NCBI RefSeq assembly: GCF_000375365.1
Contig: NZ_AQXB01000003.1
Coordinates: 124,001 to 188,000, forward strand
Length of the DNA: 64,000 bases
Origin: Corynebacterium mastitidis DSM 44356
GTDB taxonomy: Bacteria > Actinomycetota > Actinomycetes > Mycobacteriales > Mycobacteriaceae
Direction: 5' to 3'
Shown here: piece after piece, positions 25,682 to 34,610 of the stretch
Layout: each line of letters opens with the position of its first letter
Numbering within the stretch: the stretch's first letter is position 1
The notes under the pieces: model-generated
The model's database searches: none
Told to the model about the DNA's origin: nothing
What the model saw: only the letters and a program-made list of their open reading frames with translations
Program-made: the position numbers and the translations under genes

Positions 25682-26563
25682 CTACGCCGCGCCGCGCAGG
25701 AACTCCGCCACCGCGCGCACCTTGGCCCGCGCCACCTCCGGGGTGGAGACGCGGTGCCGGGCCGTGAACTCCTGCACCTCCACGTGGGCCTCCCCGTCGA
25801 TGCCGGACGGGCGGGCGGCGATCTCGTCCTGGCGCGCGACCTGCACGAGGGCGCGCGGCCACCGCCGCACCGGCGGCAGGCTCAGACCGCCGCGCACCTC
25901 CTCCGGGAGCTTGTCCACCGATCCGAGGTCCGGGAAGGTGAGCACGAGGGCGTCGAAAAGCGGGGAGGCGAGGACCGCGAGCGCCCCGCCGGAGGAGTAC
26001 CCCCAGCCCGTGACGCTCCGGGCGCCGCGGGCGCGGGCGTACTCCACGCCCACGCGCACCGCCTCGCGCATATCCGCGAGGGTGTGGGCGGGGGCCAGGG
26101 GATAGTCCAGGTCCAGGATGGTGGTGCCGGACAGCGCCGCGGCGGCGGCCACCTCGGGGCGCCACTGGTGCTCCAGGGCCTCCCCGGAGCCGCGCCACCA
26201 TCCGCCGGAGTGCAGGGACACGGCCCACGCGCCGCTGGGGCGCGGCGGCTCGAACACCCGCCCCGCCGCCTCCGGGGCCTCGCGGGTGGTCACCCCGGAG
26301 CCGAAGGCCACGCCCGGCATGGAGTGATCCAGGCCCGCGCCGAGCATGAGCATGGCGGCGTGGGTGAGGCGGTCGGGCAGCAGCGCGGTCCACCGATCGG
26401 CGGGCTGGGGGTCGCCCGCGCCCCCGGCCCACGGCGGGGCGAAGGAGGGCAGAGGATAGTGGGCGTCGATGTAGGTGCCGATCTGCTCGAGCTGCTGCTT
26501 CTCGGTGAAGGGGCGGTCCACGCCGCCCACCTGAAAGTCCTGGCGTTCACGGGTCTCGTCCAT
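25682..26563 (-). CDS. Alpha/beta hydrolase
   Basis: This 293-residue alpha/beta hydrolase is close to the hormone-sensitive-lipase-like type. SLHSGGWWRGSGEAL supplies an HGGG-like oxyanion element with Ser in place of one Gly, followed by LDLDYPLAPAHTL. GWGYSSGGALAVLA contains the nucleophile elbow GYSSG. A C-terminal VARQDEIAARPSG and the His in TARHRVSTPE are plausible Asp and His of the triad. It is probably an esterase on short acyl esters, and the natural substrate is unknown. No signal peptide is present. It lies 22 bases after the end of the M13 peptidase gene on the same strand and may be cotranscribed. Confidence 0.83.
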   Translation of the reverse strand: MDETRERQDFQVGGVDRPFTEKQQLEQIGTYIDAHYPLPSFAPPWAGGAGDPQPADRWTALLPDRLTHAAMLMLGAGLDHSMPGVAFGSGVTTREAPEAAGRVFEPPRPSGAWAVSLHSGGWWRGSGEALEHQWRPEVAAAAALSGTTILDLDYPLAPAHTLADMREAVRVGVEYARARGARSVTGWGYSSGGALAVLASPLFDALVLTFPDLGSVDKLPEEVRGGLSLPPVRRWPRALVQVARQDEIAARPSGIDGEAHVEVQEFTARHRVSTPEVARAKVRAVAEFLRGAA

Positions 26564-26585
26564 GCCACCAGGGTAATTCAGGGGC

Positions 26586-28526
26586 CTACCAGATGCGCAC
26601 CCTGTCCTCCGGGGCCACCCACATCGGGGAATCCGGGCCCACCTCGGGGAAGGCCTCGTAGAACTCCGCCACGTTGGCGGCGATCACGTTGCAGCGGAAC
26701 TCCGCGGGGGAGTGGGGGTCGATGGCCAGGTATTGGGTGGCCATCTCCGGGCGGATGGCGGTGCGCCACACCCGGGCCCAGGCCAGGAAGAGGCGCTGGA
26801 AGCCGGTGAACTGCGCGCCCGCCACGGCGGGGTCGGCGCCCTCCACCTCGAAGGGGGCCGTCTCGGAGCCGTCCTGGCCGTGGTCGGTCAGCCAGCGCTT
26901 GTAGGCCACCACGGCGATGCCCAGCCCGCCCAGGTCCCCGATGTTCTCGCCCAGGGTAAAGCGCCCGTTCACGCCCGCGCCCTGCACCCCGGACTCGCGC
27001 AGCACGGTGGGCACCAGGCCGTCGAACTGCTCCACCAGCTTTTCTGTCAGTTCGCCGAAGGCGGCGCGATCCTCGTCCGTCCACCAGCTCCGCAGGTTGC
27101 CGTGGCCGTCGAACTGCGAGCCCTGATCGTCGAAGCCGTGGCCGATCTCGTGGCCGATTACCGCGCCGATGGCGCCGAAGTTCTCCGCCGCGTCCGCCTC
27201 CGGGTCAAAGAACGGCGGCTGGAGGATCGCGGCGGGGAAGGTGATGTCGTTGACGGTGGGGTTATAAAAGGCGTTGACGGTCTGCGGGGTGCTCACCCAC
27301 TCGGCGCGGTCCGTGGGCTTGCCCACCTTGGCCACCTCGTAGTCGTGGAGGAAGGCCGAGCCCGCGCGCACGTTGGCCACCAGGTCCGCGCCCGCAGGGG
27401 AGAAGGAAAGGCCCTCGTAGGAGCGCCAGGTGGCGGGGTAGCCGATCTTGGCCTGGAACAGGCCCAGCTTGTCCAGGGCGCGCTCCTTGGTGGCCTGCGT
27501 CATCCAATCCAGGGCCTCGATGCGCTCCCGGTAGGCCGCCGTGAGGTAATCCACCAGGCCGAGCATCTGCTCCTTGGAGCTGGCCGGGAAGCGCTCCTGC
27601 ACATAGGCGCGCCCGATCTGGTGGCCCACCAGGGACTCCGCCAGGCCCACCGCGCGCTTCCAGCGCTCGCGCTGCTCCGTGGCCCCGGAGAGGCGGCGGC
27701 CGAAGAAGTCAAAGTTCGCCTCGGAGATCTCCGGGCTGAGCACCCCGGCCCGGCTGCTCAGGATGTGCCAGGCCGCCCAGAGCTTCCACTCCTCCAGGTG
27801 CTCCGGGGTGAGCAGCCCGGCCAGGTGCTCCACGTAGGAGGGCTCGCGCACGATGAGGCGGCGCTCCGGCAGGCGCGCCCCGCGCAGCAGGGTCTGGACG
27901 ATCGCGGGGAGATCGCCGAACTCCGTGGGGTTGTTGGTCTTAATGGCGTCGCGGCTGGCCACCACGTCCCAGTGGCCCCGGGCGAGGCGGGCCTCGAACT
28001 CCACGACGGTCGCGGCGGCCTTCGCGGGGGCGTCGGCGGCGCCCAGCGCCTCCGGCTCCAGGAACCCGAGCATGCGCTCCACGTGCTCCCGGTAGGCCGC
28101 CAGCGTCTCCGCGTGCTCCTCGGCGCGGTAATAGGCCTCGTCGGGCAGGCCCAGGCCGGACTGCACCAGGTAGGCCACGTCCGTATCGCCCTCGGAGTCC
28201 TTGGCCACCCAGAAGCTCAGCGGCGCGCCCACGCCCTCGCGGTCCAGCTCCCCGAGCACCCGGGCCAGCTCCTCGGGGGTGGCGGCCGCGCGCACGCGCG
28301 CCAGGTCCTCCCGCAGCGGGGCCACCCCGGCGTCCGTCAGGGCGTCGGTATCCATGAAGGAGGCGTAGAGGGTTCCGCCCAGCCCCTCGTCGGACTGGAG
28401 GATGCGGTGGACGTCCGCCTCGGCGGCGTCGCGCAGGGCGTGGAAGATGCCATCCACCCCGCGATCAGCGGGAATGGTGTGCGTGGCCAGCCAGGGACCG
28501 TTAATAAAATCGTAGAGATTCTGCAT
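26586..28526 (-). CDS. M13 family zinc metallopeptidase (PepO-like)
   Basis: This is a 646-residue neprilysin-family endopeptidase. The zinc site HEIGH is at residues 459-463 (HEIGHGFDDQGSQFDGHGN), with the second signature ENIGDLGG about 60 residues later and NAFYNPTVNDITFPAAIL before it. The N-terminus NLYDFINGPWL matches the M13 N-terminal domain, and VNAFY is the usual substrate-binding NAFY. No signal peptide or membrane anchor is visible, so it is probably cytosolic and degrades oligopeptides. A TACAGT element ends 8 bases before the ATG, giving a leaderless message from a promoter that faces the divergent gene. Confidence 0.95.
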   Translation of the reverse strand: MQNLYDFINGPWLATHTIPADRGVDGIFHALRDAAEADVHRILQSDEGLGGTLYASFMDTDALTDAGVAPLREDLARVRAAATPEELARVLGELDREGVGAPLSFWVAKDSEGDTDVAYLVQSGLGLPDEAYYRAEEHAETLAAYREHVERMLGFLEPEALGAADAPAKAAATVVEFEARLARGHWDVVASRDAIKTNNPTEFGDLPAIVQTLLRGARLPERRLIVREPSYVEHLAGLLTPEHLEEWKLWAAWHILSSRAGVLSPEISEANFDFFGRRLSGATEQRERWKRAVGLAESLVGHQIGRAYVQERFPASSKEQMLGLVDYLTAAYRERIEALDWMTQATKERALDKLGLFQAKIGYPATWRSYEGLSFSPAGADLVANVRAGSAFLHDYEVAKVGKPTDRAEWVSTPQTVNAFYNPTVNDITFPAAILQPPFFDPEADAAENFGAIGAVIGHEIGHGFDDQGSQFDGHGNLRSWWTDEDRAAFGELTEKLVEQFDGLVPTVLRESGVQGAGVNGRFTLGENIGDLGGLGIAVVAYKRWLTDHGQDGSETAPFEVEGADPAVAGAQFTGFQRLFLAWARVWRTAIRPEMATQYLAIDPHSPAEFRCNVIAANVAEFYEAFPEVGPDSPMWVAPEDRVRIW

Positions 28527-28531
28527 GGGCC

Positions 28532-28548
28532 CCACTGTACTGTGGTGT
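28532..28548. promoter_or_regulatory. Overlapping divergent leaderless promoters
   Basis: CCACTGTACTGTGG contains TACTGT for the plus-strand gene and TACAGT for the minus-strand M13 gene on the same bases. Only 24 bases separate the two start codons, so both -10 elements overlap and polymerase binding should be mutually exclusive. Confidence 0.55.
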
Positions 28549-28550
28549 CC

Positions 28551-29087
28551 ATGCCCAGATACCGACTCCAGCCGGACAGGCCCACGCTGCTGTGGTGGGG
28601 CCTCGTGGCGCTCACCGCCGCGTACTTTGGCGCCCCCGCCGCCCTCAACGCCGCGATCCCGGAGCGCTCCGCCACCGCGGACCCCGTGGTCCTCGGCGCC
28701 GACGGCTACGACTGGGAGATCCCCGTGGCGGGCCTGGACTGCCGCGGTAGCGCCCTCTCCCTCACCAAGAGCTGGACCTGCGGCGATACCCTCGTGCACT
28801 CGACGATCGTGGGCGGCGTGCAGGACGAGGAGGTCACCCTCGGCAGGCTCGTGCGCGGCACCAGCGAGGCCATGCTCTACCCCAGCGAGGGCGCCACCGT
28901 CACCGAGCACAACGGCGTGCCCATGCTCATCGACGGCGACACCGTGGCCCTGCTCTACCACGGGCCCGAGGAGGACTACCTGGGCGTGGTTGTGGAGGGG
29001 CCCCAGCACGGGGTGCTCGACAAGATCTTCGACGCACTGGACGCGGACTCCCAGGACGGCCCCGGGAACAAGGAGGAGCAGGAATGA
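28551..29087 (+). CDS. Membrane-anchored protein of unknown function upstream of prsW
   Basis: This 178-residue protein has one N-terminal transmembrane anchor (LLWWGLVALTAAYFGAPAAL, about residues 13-32) and an extracytoplasmic beta-rich domain. The domain has two Cys (GLDCRGS and SWTCGDT) that may form a disulfide. The acidic C-terminal tail is disordered-looking. I do not recognise the family. It overlaps prsW by 4 bases (ATGA). A partner or substrate of the intramembrane protease is an attractive but unproven reading of the coupling. Confidence 0.75.
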   Translation: MPRYRLQPDRPTLLWWGLVALTAAYFGAPAALNAAIPERSATADPVVLGADGYDWEIPVAGLDCRGSALSLTKSWTCGDTLVHSTIVGGVQDEEVTLGRLVRGTSEAMLYPSEGATVTEHNGVPMLIDGDTVALLYHGPEEDYLGVVVEGPQHGVLDKIFDALDADSQDGPGNKEEQE

Positions 29088-30010
29088 ACCGACTGAGCGC
29101 GATCTCCCTGGGCATCGCCACCGTCCTCGGGCTGGGCGCGATGGCGTTCCAGCTGCTCACCGCCCTCATCATCAGCCCCGTCTCCCTGGGCATTGGGGCG
29201 GGCCTGGGCCTCCTCTACGTGCTCCTCGTGGTGCTCCTGCTCGGCCGCAGCCCCATGTGGCCGCGCGGCGCGTACCTCTGGGCGCTCCCCGCCCTCGTGT
29301 GGGGCGGCGGGGTATCCCTGGGCCTGGCCACCACCGTGGGGCTGCCCGTCTCGGAGATCCCGGAGAAGCTGGGCTGGGACCTCGTGGCGGCCTCCATCGG
29401 CGGCGCCTACCCCGAGGAGTTCAGCAAGGCCCTGGGCGTGGCGATCATCCTGCTGAGCTTCCGACGCCTCAACCGCCCCTGGCACGGCCTCATCGTGGGG
29501 GCCGTGGTGGGCCTGGGCTTCGAGACGATAGAAAACCTCGTCTACGGGCTCACCGGCGCGATCCTCGACCCGAACTCCGACACCGCCGGCGCGCTTGGCC
29601 TCTGGGGCCTGCGGCTGCTGGCGGGCCCCTGCCTGCACATCATCTTCACCGGCATCGCTGGCTGGGGGATTGGGCTGGCCCTCTACACCGCCGAGGTTTC
29701 TCTTATGTGGCGGCTCTGCCGGGTGCTCGGCTGGTTCCTCGTGGCCTTCGGCCTGCACTTCTCCTGGAACCTCCTCTACGGCAACGAGGCTGCCCAGATT
29801 GCCAACATGATCGCCGTGGCGCTGGTGATGTACCCACTGGCGGTGTGGCTGTTCATCCGGGGCAATCGACGCGCGCGCCGGGACGACACCTACGCCTACA
29901 CCGAGCGACCGCTGCGCACGGTGGCCGAGGCTGTGGCCGTGGGTGGTCGCGGGGCTTCCGCTACCGCCGCTGCTCCTGCCGCGCGATCGGCGCAAACACC
30001 GCCCCGGTAG
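29084..30010 (+). CDS. PrsW family glutamic intramembrane protease
   Basis: This is a 308-residue multi-spanning protease of the PrsW/CPBP-like glutamic type, which in Bacillus cleaves an anti-sigma factor. Expected elements are present: EEFSK with the double Glu at residues 111-112, the following GLGFETIENLVYG with the second conserved Glu pair, H in CLHIIFTGIAGWG, and a late FGLHFSWNLLYG histidine/asparagine segment. The C-terminal 55 residues are a basic cytoplasmic tail of low complexity. Translation is coupled to the anchored protein upstream. Its last 50 bases overlap the convergent ybaK gene. The substrate is unknown. Confidence 0.9.
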   Translation: MNRLSAISLGIATVLGLGAMAFQLLTALIISPVSLGIGAGLGLLYVLLVVLLLGRSPMWPRGAYLWALPALVWGGGVSLGLATTVGLPVSEIPEKLGWDLVAASIGGAYPEEFSKALGVAIILLSFRRLNRPWHGLIVGAVVGLGFETIENLVYGLTGAILDPNSDTAGALGLWGLRLLAGPCLHIIFTGIAGWGIGLALYTAEVSLMWRLCRVLGWFLVAFGLHFSWNLLYGNEAAQIANMIAVALVMYPLAVWLFIRGNRRARRDDTYAYTERPLRTVAEAVAVGGRGASATAAAPAARSAQTPPR

Positions 30011-30476
30011 CCCGCGCCAGCGCCTGCGGGCTTAGGCTGATATCGAAGCCGCGCCTGCCCCCGGACACCACGACGGCGGGAGGCCCCTCCAGGGAGGAAT
30101 CCACCACCGTGGGCAGGCGCTTCTTCTGCCCGAGCGGGCTGATCCCGCCCACCACGTACCCCGTGACCCGCTCCGCCACGGCGGGATCGCACATGGTGGC
30201 CCTCTTGGAGCGCAGCGCGGACGCCATCGCCTTGAGATTGAGCTGATGGGTGACCGGCACCACCGCCACCGCGATCCCCGAGTCTGTCTCCACCAGCAGC
30301 GTCTTGGCGATGTGATCCGGGGATATGCCGCGTGCTTTCAGCGCGGCGGCCGCCTCCCGGCCGAAGTGGTGGTTGGCGGGATCGTGCTCGAAGCTCAGGG
30401 GCTCGAAGGGCAGGCCCGCCTTCTCCAGGGCCAGCGTGGCGGGTGTGGCGTGTGCGTGGTGGGCTTTCTTGGCCAT
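29961..30476 (-). CDS. ybaK: Cys-tRNA(Pro)/Cys-tRNA(Cys) deacylase YbaK
   Basis: This is a 171-residue trans-editing enzyme of the YbaK/EbsC family that hydrolyses mischarged Cys-tRNA(Pro). The sequence shows the family start THATPATLALEKAG-like region, FEHDPANHHFGREAAAAL, the conserved AKTLLVE lysine, VVPVTHQLNLKAMASAL, GYVVGGISPLGQKKRLPTVVD, and the C-terminal RGFDISLSP. Length is typical. The ATG at 30476 lies 8 bases after a TAGACT -10 element, so it is probably leaderless; the upstream open frame runs through repeat DNA and is not coding. Its 3' end overlaps the convergent prsW by 50 bases. Confidence 0.93.
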   Translation of the reverse strand: MAKKAHHAHATPATLALEKAGLPFEPLSFEHDPANHHFGREAAAALKARGISPDHIAKTLLVETDSGIAVAVVPVTHQLNLKAMASALRSKRATMCDPAVAERVTGYVVGGISPLGQKKRLPTVVDSSLEGPPAVVVSGGRRGFDISLSPQALARATGAVFAPIARQEQRR

Positions 30477-30519
30477 GTAGACCAGTCTAGGGCCGGGGCT
30501 CTGGCGGCTGTGGGGCGCG

Positions 30520-31025
30520 GCCGTGGGGGTGCCATTGGAGGTCGGGACGGCCGTGTGTGGGGCGCACTGGCACCCTTTCGCGCCGGGGCGCGCGGGTGAG
30601 GAGGGGGAGGGGTGGGGACGTGAGGTGGCCTCGTGGTGGCGCGAGCGCGTTGGGGAATGGCGGGGAAACGGCCGCAGGGGTGCCAGTTCAGCCCGGAACA
30701 CCGGGCGACGCCCCGAGGTGGCACCCCTTAGCGCGTTGCCGGGCGCGCCGCGCCGCACGGCTGCGGCGTGTGATCGTGCGGTGCGGGTCGTGGCGTCGTT
30801 CGTGCCGTGGGGAGTCGCGTGGCGCGCGGCCGTGAGGGTGTCACCGGGGATCAGCCGGGGCGGGTTCGGGCTGAACTGGCACCCCTTAGCGCCGCCGGGG
30901 AGCGTGACGGGGAGCGCAGCGCCGCGAAATCGGACAGCCCCTGCCGGGGTGCGCGACCGTAGGGGTGCCACCGCGGCCGCAGAAACCAGGCGACACCCCG
31001 CGCTGGCACCCCTACGGCGGCGCCC
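30520..31025. repeat. Dispersed inverted-repeat family, cluster of four units
   Basis: This 620-base non-coding gap (30477-31097) holds four tandem-spaced units: GGGGGTGCCA near 30525 with TGGCACCCTTTCGCGCC; AGGGGTGCCA (30676-30685) with TGGCACCCCTTAGCGC (30719-30734); AGGGTGTCA near 30835 with TGGCACCCCTTAGCGCC (30877-30893); AGGGGTGCCA (30961-30970) with TGGCACCCCTACGG (31004-31017). Units 2 and 3 also share an inverted TGCCAGTTCAGCCCG segment. I see no gene here. Confidence 0.85.
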
Positions 31026-31043
31026 CGCCCCCGCCCCCGCACA

Positions 31044-31079
31044 TAAAAAGAGGACCGGCGCGCACGCACCGGCCCTCTT
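31044..31079 (-). terminator. Rho-independent terminator of the acyl-CoA oxidase gene
   Basis: On the minus strand the arms AAGAGG-CCGG and CCGG-CCTCTT form an 11-base stem with one mismatch, followed by five T. It starts 18 bases after the stop codon of the 31098 gene. Confidence 0.85.
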
Positions 31080-31097
31080 AAGAAAGCACCAGGGAGG

Positions 31098-33131
31098 TTA
31101 CTTCACCGGGTCCACCCCGGAGTCGTTCAGCATGGGAACGTCCACCAGGACGTCGGGGATGCCAAAGGCATCCACCAGCACGCCGGACCACGGTCCGATG
31201 GAGTCCACCAGGTCGTTGACCGCCGCGCGGGCGGCCTTGGTGCGGTTGCCGGTGAGGATGTTCTGCTCCTGGTACCAGCCCGCGTGCTTGAGGATGGTGG
31301 AGAAGGCGAAGAGGTGGCGCACCTGCTCCAGCACCGGGAAGGCGGGGGAGTCCTTGGGCAGCTCCTCCTCGGCCTCGACGAGGGCCTCGATGAGCATGCT
31401 GTCGATGCGCGCCCAGGCCAGGTCGATGAGGTGATCCTGGGCCTTGTCCACCAGCTTCACGGCGTCGGCGGGCTCCATCTTCTTGGCGTCCTTGAGGCGG
31501 CGGGCCAGGGACTTGAGCAGGTTGTACTCGCGCTCCTGGATGATCTTGATCTGGTAGCCCGCGTCGAAGAGGGAGTTGTCCTCGCGGTCGCTCACCCGGT
31601 CGATGAGGCTCTGCACGGTCAGCGGGATGGAGGTGCGCTGGCGCAGCACGTCGCTGATGCTTTCCACGCTGAACTTCACCATGTCGATGGGCGAGAGCTC
31701 GGAGAGGTCGCGGGCGTAGGCGGTAATCATCTCCTTGCCCACGAGCTGCAGGAGCACGGTGTTATCGCCCTCGAAGGTGGTGAACACGTCGGAGTCGGCC
31801 TTGAAGATGGTCAGGCGGTTCTCCGCCATGTACCCGGCGCCGCCGCAGGCCTCGCGGCACTCCTGGATGGTGTCGGTGGCGTGGGCGGTGGCGGCCACCT
31901 TCACGGCGGCGGCCCGGGACTCCGTCTCGCGCTGCTTGCGCAGCTGCTCCTCGGTGGGGTTGGCCACGTCCCATTCCCCGCGGTTGATGGCGGAGGTCTG
32001 GTCGTGCAGGCGCTCGATCATCTGGTTCTGCAGCATGGCCAGCGCGTAGGAGCGGGCCAGGCGGGGCAGCAGGCGCAGGCGGTGGGCGCGGTGGTCGATC
32101 AGGCGCTTCTCCTTGCCCGGCAGGCCCTCGAACTGGCGGCGCCGCATCGCGTAGCGCAGCGCGATCGTCAGGGAGGCGCGGGTGGCGGCGCCGCCGGCGG
32201 CGCCCACGGCCACGCGGCCGCGAATCAGCGTGCCGAGCATAGTGAAGAAGCGCCGGTTGCGCGACTCGATGGGGGAGGAGTACACGCCGTCCTCGGAGAC
32301 GTCGCCAAAGCGGTTGAGCAGGGCCTCGCGGGGCACGCGCACCTTGTCAAAGCTCAGGGTGCCGTTGTCCACGCCGAGCAGGCCGCCCTTGTGCCCGTGG
32401 TCGCCGATGGTCACGCCGGGCAGGGTGTTGCCCTCCTCGTCGCGGATGGGCACGAGCAGGCAGTGCACGCCGTGGGATTCCTTGACGCCGGGGGTGTAGA
32501 GCTGGGCGAATACCGCGGCCATGCGCCCGTGCTTGGCGGCGTTGCCGATGTAGACCTTCTCCGCGGAGGGGGTGGGGGAGTCCACGATGAACTCCTTGGT
32601 CTCCGGGTCGTAGGTGGCGGTGGTCTCGATGTTCTGGACGTCGGAGCCGTGGCCGCGCTCGGTCATGCCGAAGCAGCCCAGGAGTTTGAGGTCGATGATG
32701 TCCTGGACGTAGTGGGAGTGGCGCTCGGTGCCCAGGGCGTCCACGGCACCGCCCCACAGGCCCCACTGCACGCCGCCCTTGACCATGGTGGAGAGGTCCG
32801 CGTAGCCCACCATCTCCAGGCCGGTGAGGGTGGCGCCGGTGTCGCCCTCGCCGCCGTTCTCCGGGGCAAACACGCCCTTTTGCATCTCGGTCTCCGCGAG
32901 GATGCCGAGCTTGCCCAGCATCGCCTCGCGCGCCTCGTCCATGCTCAGCGTGGGGTCGTGCAGCAGCTTCGCGCCGGTCTCCCCGCTGATGGCCTTGCGG
33001 AAGGTGTCGCGGGTGCTGGCCCAGCGGCCGTCGAGGAGCAGGCGCAGGTCCTTGGCGGCGGCGGGGTCGGGGGTGGTGGGCAGGGTGCGGGGGCTGCCCT
33101 TTTCCGGGGTGGCGCGGTTCTTGTCAGTCAT
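31098..33131 (-). CDS. Acyl-CoA dehydrogenase/oxidase (ACOX-like)
   Basis: This 677-residue flavoprotein would catalyse the first oxidation of an acyl-CoA to the 2-enoyl-CoA. The layout is that of long acyl-CoA oxidase-like proteins rather than the 380-residue dehydrogenases. CFGMTERGHGSDVQNIETTA is the FAD/acyl-CoA block of ACOX enzymes, GVTIGDHGHKGGLLGVDNG and RVPREALLNRFGDV follow, and CREACGGAGYMAENRLTIFKAD with FEGDNTVLLQL is the C-terminal FAD site. The remaining 200 residues form the second helical ACOX domain. It lies 26 bases after the thiolase gene on the same strand, so it is a two-gene operon with its own terminator. Whether oxygen or an electron-transfer flavoprotein accepts electrons cannot be read here. 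Confidence 0.9.
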   Translation of the reverse strand: MTDKNRATPEKGSPRTLPTTPDPAAAKDLRLLLDGRWASTRDTFRKAISGETGAKLLHDPTLSMDEAREAMLGKLGILAETEMQKGVFAPENGGEGDTGATLTGLEMVGYADLSTMVKGGVQWGLWGGAVDALGTERHSHYVQDIIDLKLLGCFGMTERGHGSDVQNIETTATYDPETKEFIVDSPTPSAEKVYIGNAAKHGRMAAVFAQLYTPGVKESHGVHCLLVPIRDEEGNTLPGVTIGDHGHKGGLLGVDNGTLSFDKVRVPREALLNRFGDVSEDGVYSSPIESRNRRFFTMLGTLIRGRVAVGAAGGAATRASLTIALRYAMRRRQFEGLPGKEKRLIDHRAHRLRLLPRLARSYALAMLQNQMIERLHDQTSAINRGEWDVANPTEEQLRKQRETESRAAAVKVAATAHATDTIQECREACGGAGYMAENRLTIFKADSDVFTTFEGDNTVLLQLVGKEMITAYARDLSELSPIDMVKFSVESISDVLRQRTSIPLTVQSLIDRVSDREDNSLFDAGYQIKIIQEREYNLLKSLARRLKDAKKMEPADAVKLVDKAQDHLIDLAWARIDSMLIEALVEAEEELPKDSPAFPVLEQVRHLFAFSTILKHAGWYQEQNILTGNRTKAARAAVNDLVDSIGPWSGVLVDAFGIPDVLVDVPMLNDSGVDPVK

Positions 33132-33157
33132 GATGGGAAACTCCTAACAAAAAGTGA

Positions 33158-34453
33158 TTAACGCTCGATGATGGCGACGACGCCCTGGCCGCCGGCGGCG
33201 CAGATGCTCACCAGGGTGCGGCCGCCGCCGTTTTCTTCCAGGGTCTTGGCGGCGGTGGCCAGGATGCGGCCGCCGGTGGCGGCGAAGGGGTGACCGGCGG
33301 CAAGCGAGGAGCCCTTGACGTTGAGCTTGCTGCGGTCGATGGCGCCCAGGGGGGCGTCGAGACCCAGGCGGTCGCGGCAGTAGTCGGTGGATTCCCAGGC
33401 CGCCAGGGTGGCCAGCACCTGGGAGGCGAAGGCCTCGTGGATCTCGTAGAAGTCGAAGTCCTGGAGGCTCAGGCCGTTGCGGGCCAGCAGGCGCGGCACC
33501 GCGTAGGTGGGGGCCATGAGGAGGCCGTCGGGGCCGTGCACGAAGTCCACGGAGGCGGTCTCGGAGTCCACCAGCCAGGCGCGCACGGGGATGTTGTGCT
33601 CGCGGGCCCAGTCCTCGGAGGAGAGCAGGGCCACGGAGGCGCCGTCGGTCAGCGGCGTGGAGTTGCCCGCCGTCATGGTGGCCTGGGCGCCGTGCTGCTC
33701 GGCGTCCTTGCGGCCGAATACCGGCTTGAGCTTGGCGAGCTTCTCCGCGCTGGTGTCCGGGCGCAGGTTGGTGTCGCGCTGCACGCCCAGGAAGGGGGTG
33801 ATGAGGTCGGTGAAGAAGCCCGCCTCGTAGGCGGCGGCCAGGTTCTTGTGGGACTGCACCGCCAGCTCGTCCTGGTCGGCGCGGCTGATGCCGAACTCGC
33901 GGGCGGTGATGGCCGCGTGCTCGCCCATGGACAGGCCGGTGCGGGGCTCGCCGTTGCGGGGCTGCTCGGGGGCGAGCTGCGAGGGGCGGATGGAGCCGAG
34001 CAGCTTGAGGCGGTCGGCGGCCGTCTTGGCGGTGTTGAGCTTGATGAGGGTGCGGCGCAGGTCGTCGCCCACGGCCAGGGGGGCGTCCGAGGTGGTGTCC
34101 ACGCCGCCGGCCAGGCCGGACTCGATGCGCCCCAGGGCGATCGCGTCCGCGACCTGGATGGCGCTGGTCAGGCCGGTGCCGCAGGCGTGCTGCACGTCGA
34201 AGGCGGGGGTGCGCGACCCGAGCGCGGAGCCGAGCACGCACTCGCGGGTGAGGTTGAAGTCGCGCGAGTGCTTGAGCACGGCGCCCGCCACGACCAGGCC
34301 GAGGTCCTCGTCCTGGAGGCCGTACCGGGCCACGGCACCGTCGATGGCGGCGGTGAGCATGTCCTGGTTGGAGGCGTTGGCGTACTCCTTGTTGGAGCGC
34401 GCGAAGGGGATGCGGTTTCCGCCGAGGATCGCAACCTTGCGGGGGGTAGTCAT
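33158..34453 (-). CDS. Acetyl-CoA C-acyltransferase (thiolase, FadA2-like)
   Basis: This is a 431-residue thiolase that cleaves 3-ketoacyl-CoA in beta-oxidation or runs in the reverse direction. The nucleophilic Cys91 lies in VQHACGTGLTSA, the NEAF-type block reads EIHEAFASQVLA, the His is in AAGHPFAATGGR, and the second catalytic Cys in SICAAGGQGVV. EIHEAF instead of NEAF and the length place it near the FadA2/FadI branch. In mycobacteria FadA2 adjoins fabG4 and htdX, the same neighbours as here. A GGAGCAC site precedes the ATG at 34453. It is divergent from fabG4 across a shared promoter region. Confidence 0.92.
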   Translation of the reverse strand: MTTPRKVAILGGNRIPFARSNKEYANASNQDMLTAAIDGAVARYGLQDEDLGLVVAGAVLKHSRDFNLTRECVLGSALGSRTPAFDVQHACGTGLTSAIQVADAIALGRIESGLAGGVDTTSDAPLAVGDDLRRTLIKLNTAKTAADRLKLLGSIRPSQLAPEQPRNGEPRTGLSMGEHAAITAREFGISRADQDELAVQSHKNLAAAYEAGFFTDLITPFLGVQRDTNLRPDTSAEKLAKLKPVFGRKDAEQHGAQATMTAGNSTPLTDGASVALLSSEDWAREHNIPVRAWLVDSETASVDFVHGPDGLLMAPTYAVPRLLARNGLSLQDFDFYEIHEAFASQVLATLAAWESTDYCRDRLGLDAPLGAIDRSKLNVKGSSLAAGHPFAATGGRILATAAKTLEENGGGRTLVSICAAGGQGVVAIIER

Positions 34454-34520
34454 GTGTGCTCCGTCCTGTAGGGTTCTGCGTGACATCTTAACGTGACTCA
34501 AAGCATAAGCGTTGAAAATC

Positions 34521-34526
34521 TATAAT
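34521..34526 (+). promoter_or_regulatory. TATAAT -10 element between thiolase and fabG4 genes
   Basis: A perfect TATAAT lies in the AT-richest part of the 157-base divergent region, 84 bases before the fabG4 start. A TAAGAT on the opposite strand may serve the thiolase operon. A -35 element is not clear. Confidence 0.5.
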
Positions 34527-34610
34527 GTGAATCACTGACTTGGCTGCTACGGTAGACAAAGATGTGGCGTGAGCACAACGCCGTCCCCCACAGAGTTAGG
34601 AGATTACACC

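Noticed and set aside
26712-28550. Long plus-strand frame running into the 28551 gene
   Set aside because: It lies opposite the M13 peptidase. Only the part from the ATG at 28551 has protein-like composition and a promoter.
30523-31434. Open frame over the repeat cluster
   Set aside because: It is produced by GC-rich repeat DNA, and the translation is a string of repeat-derived residues (WHPL, VPP).
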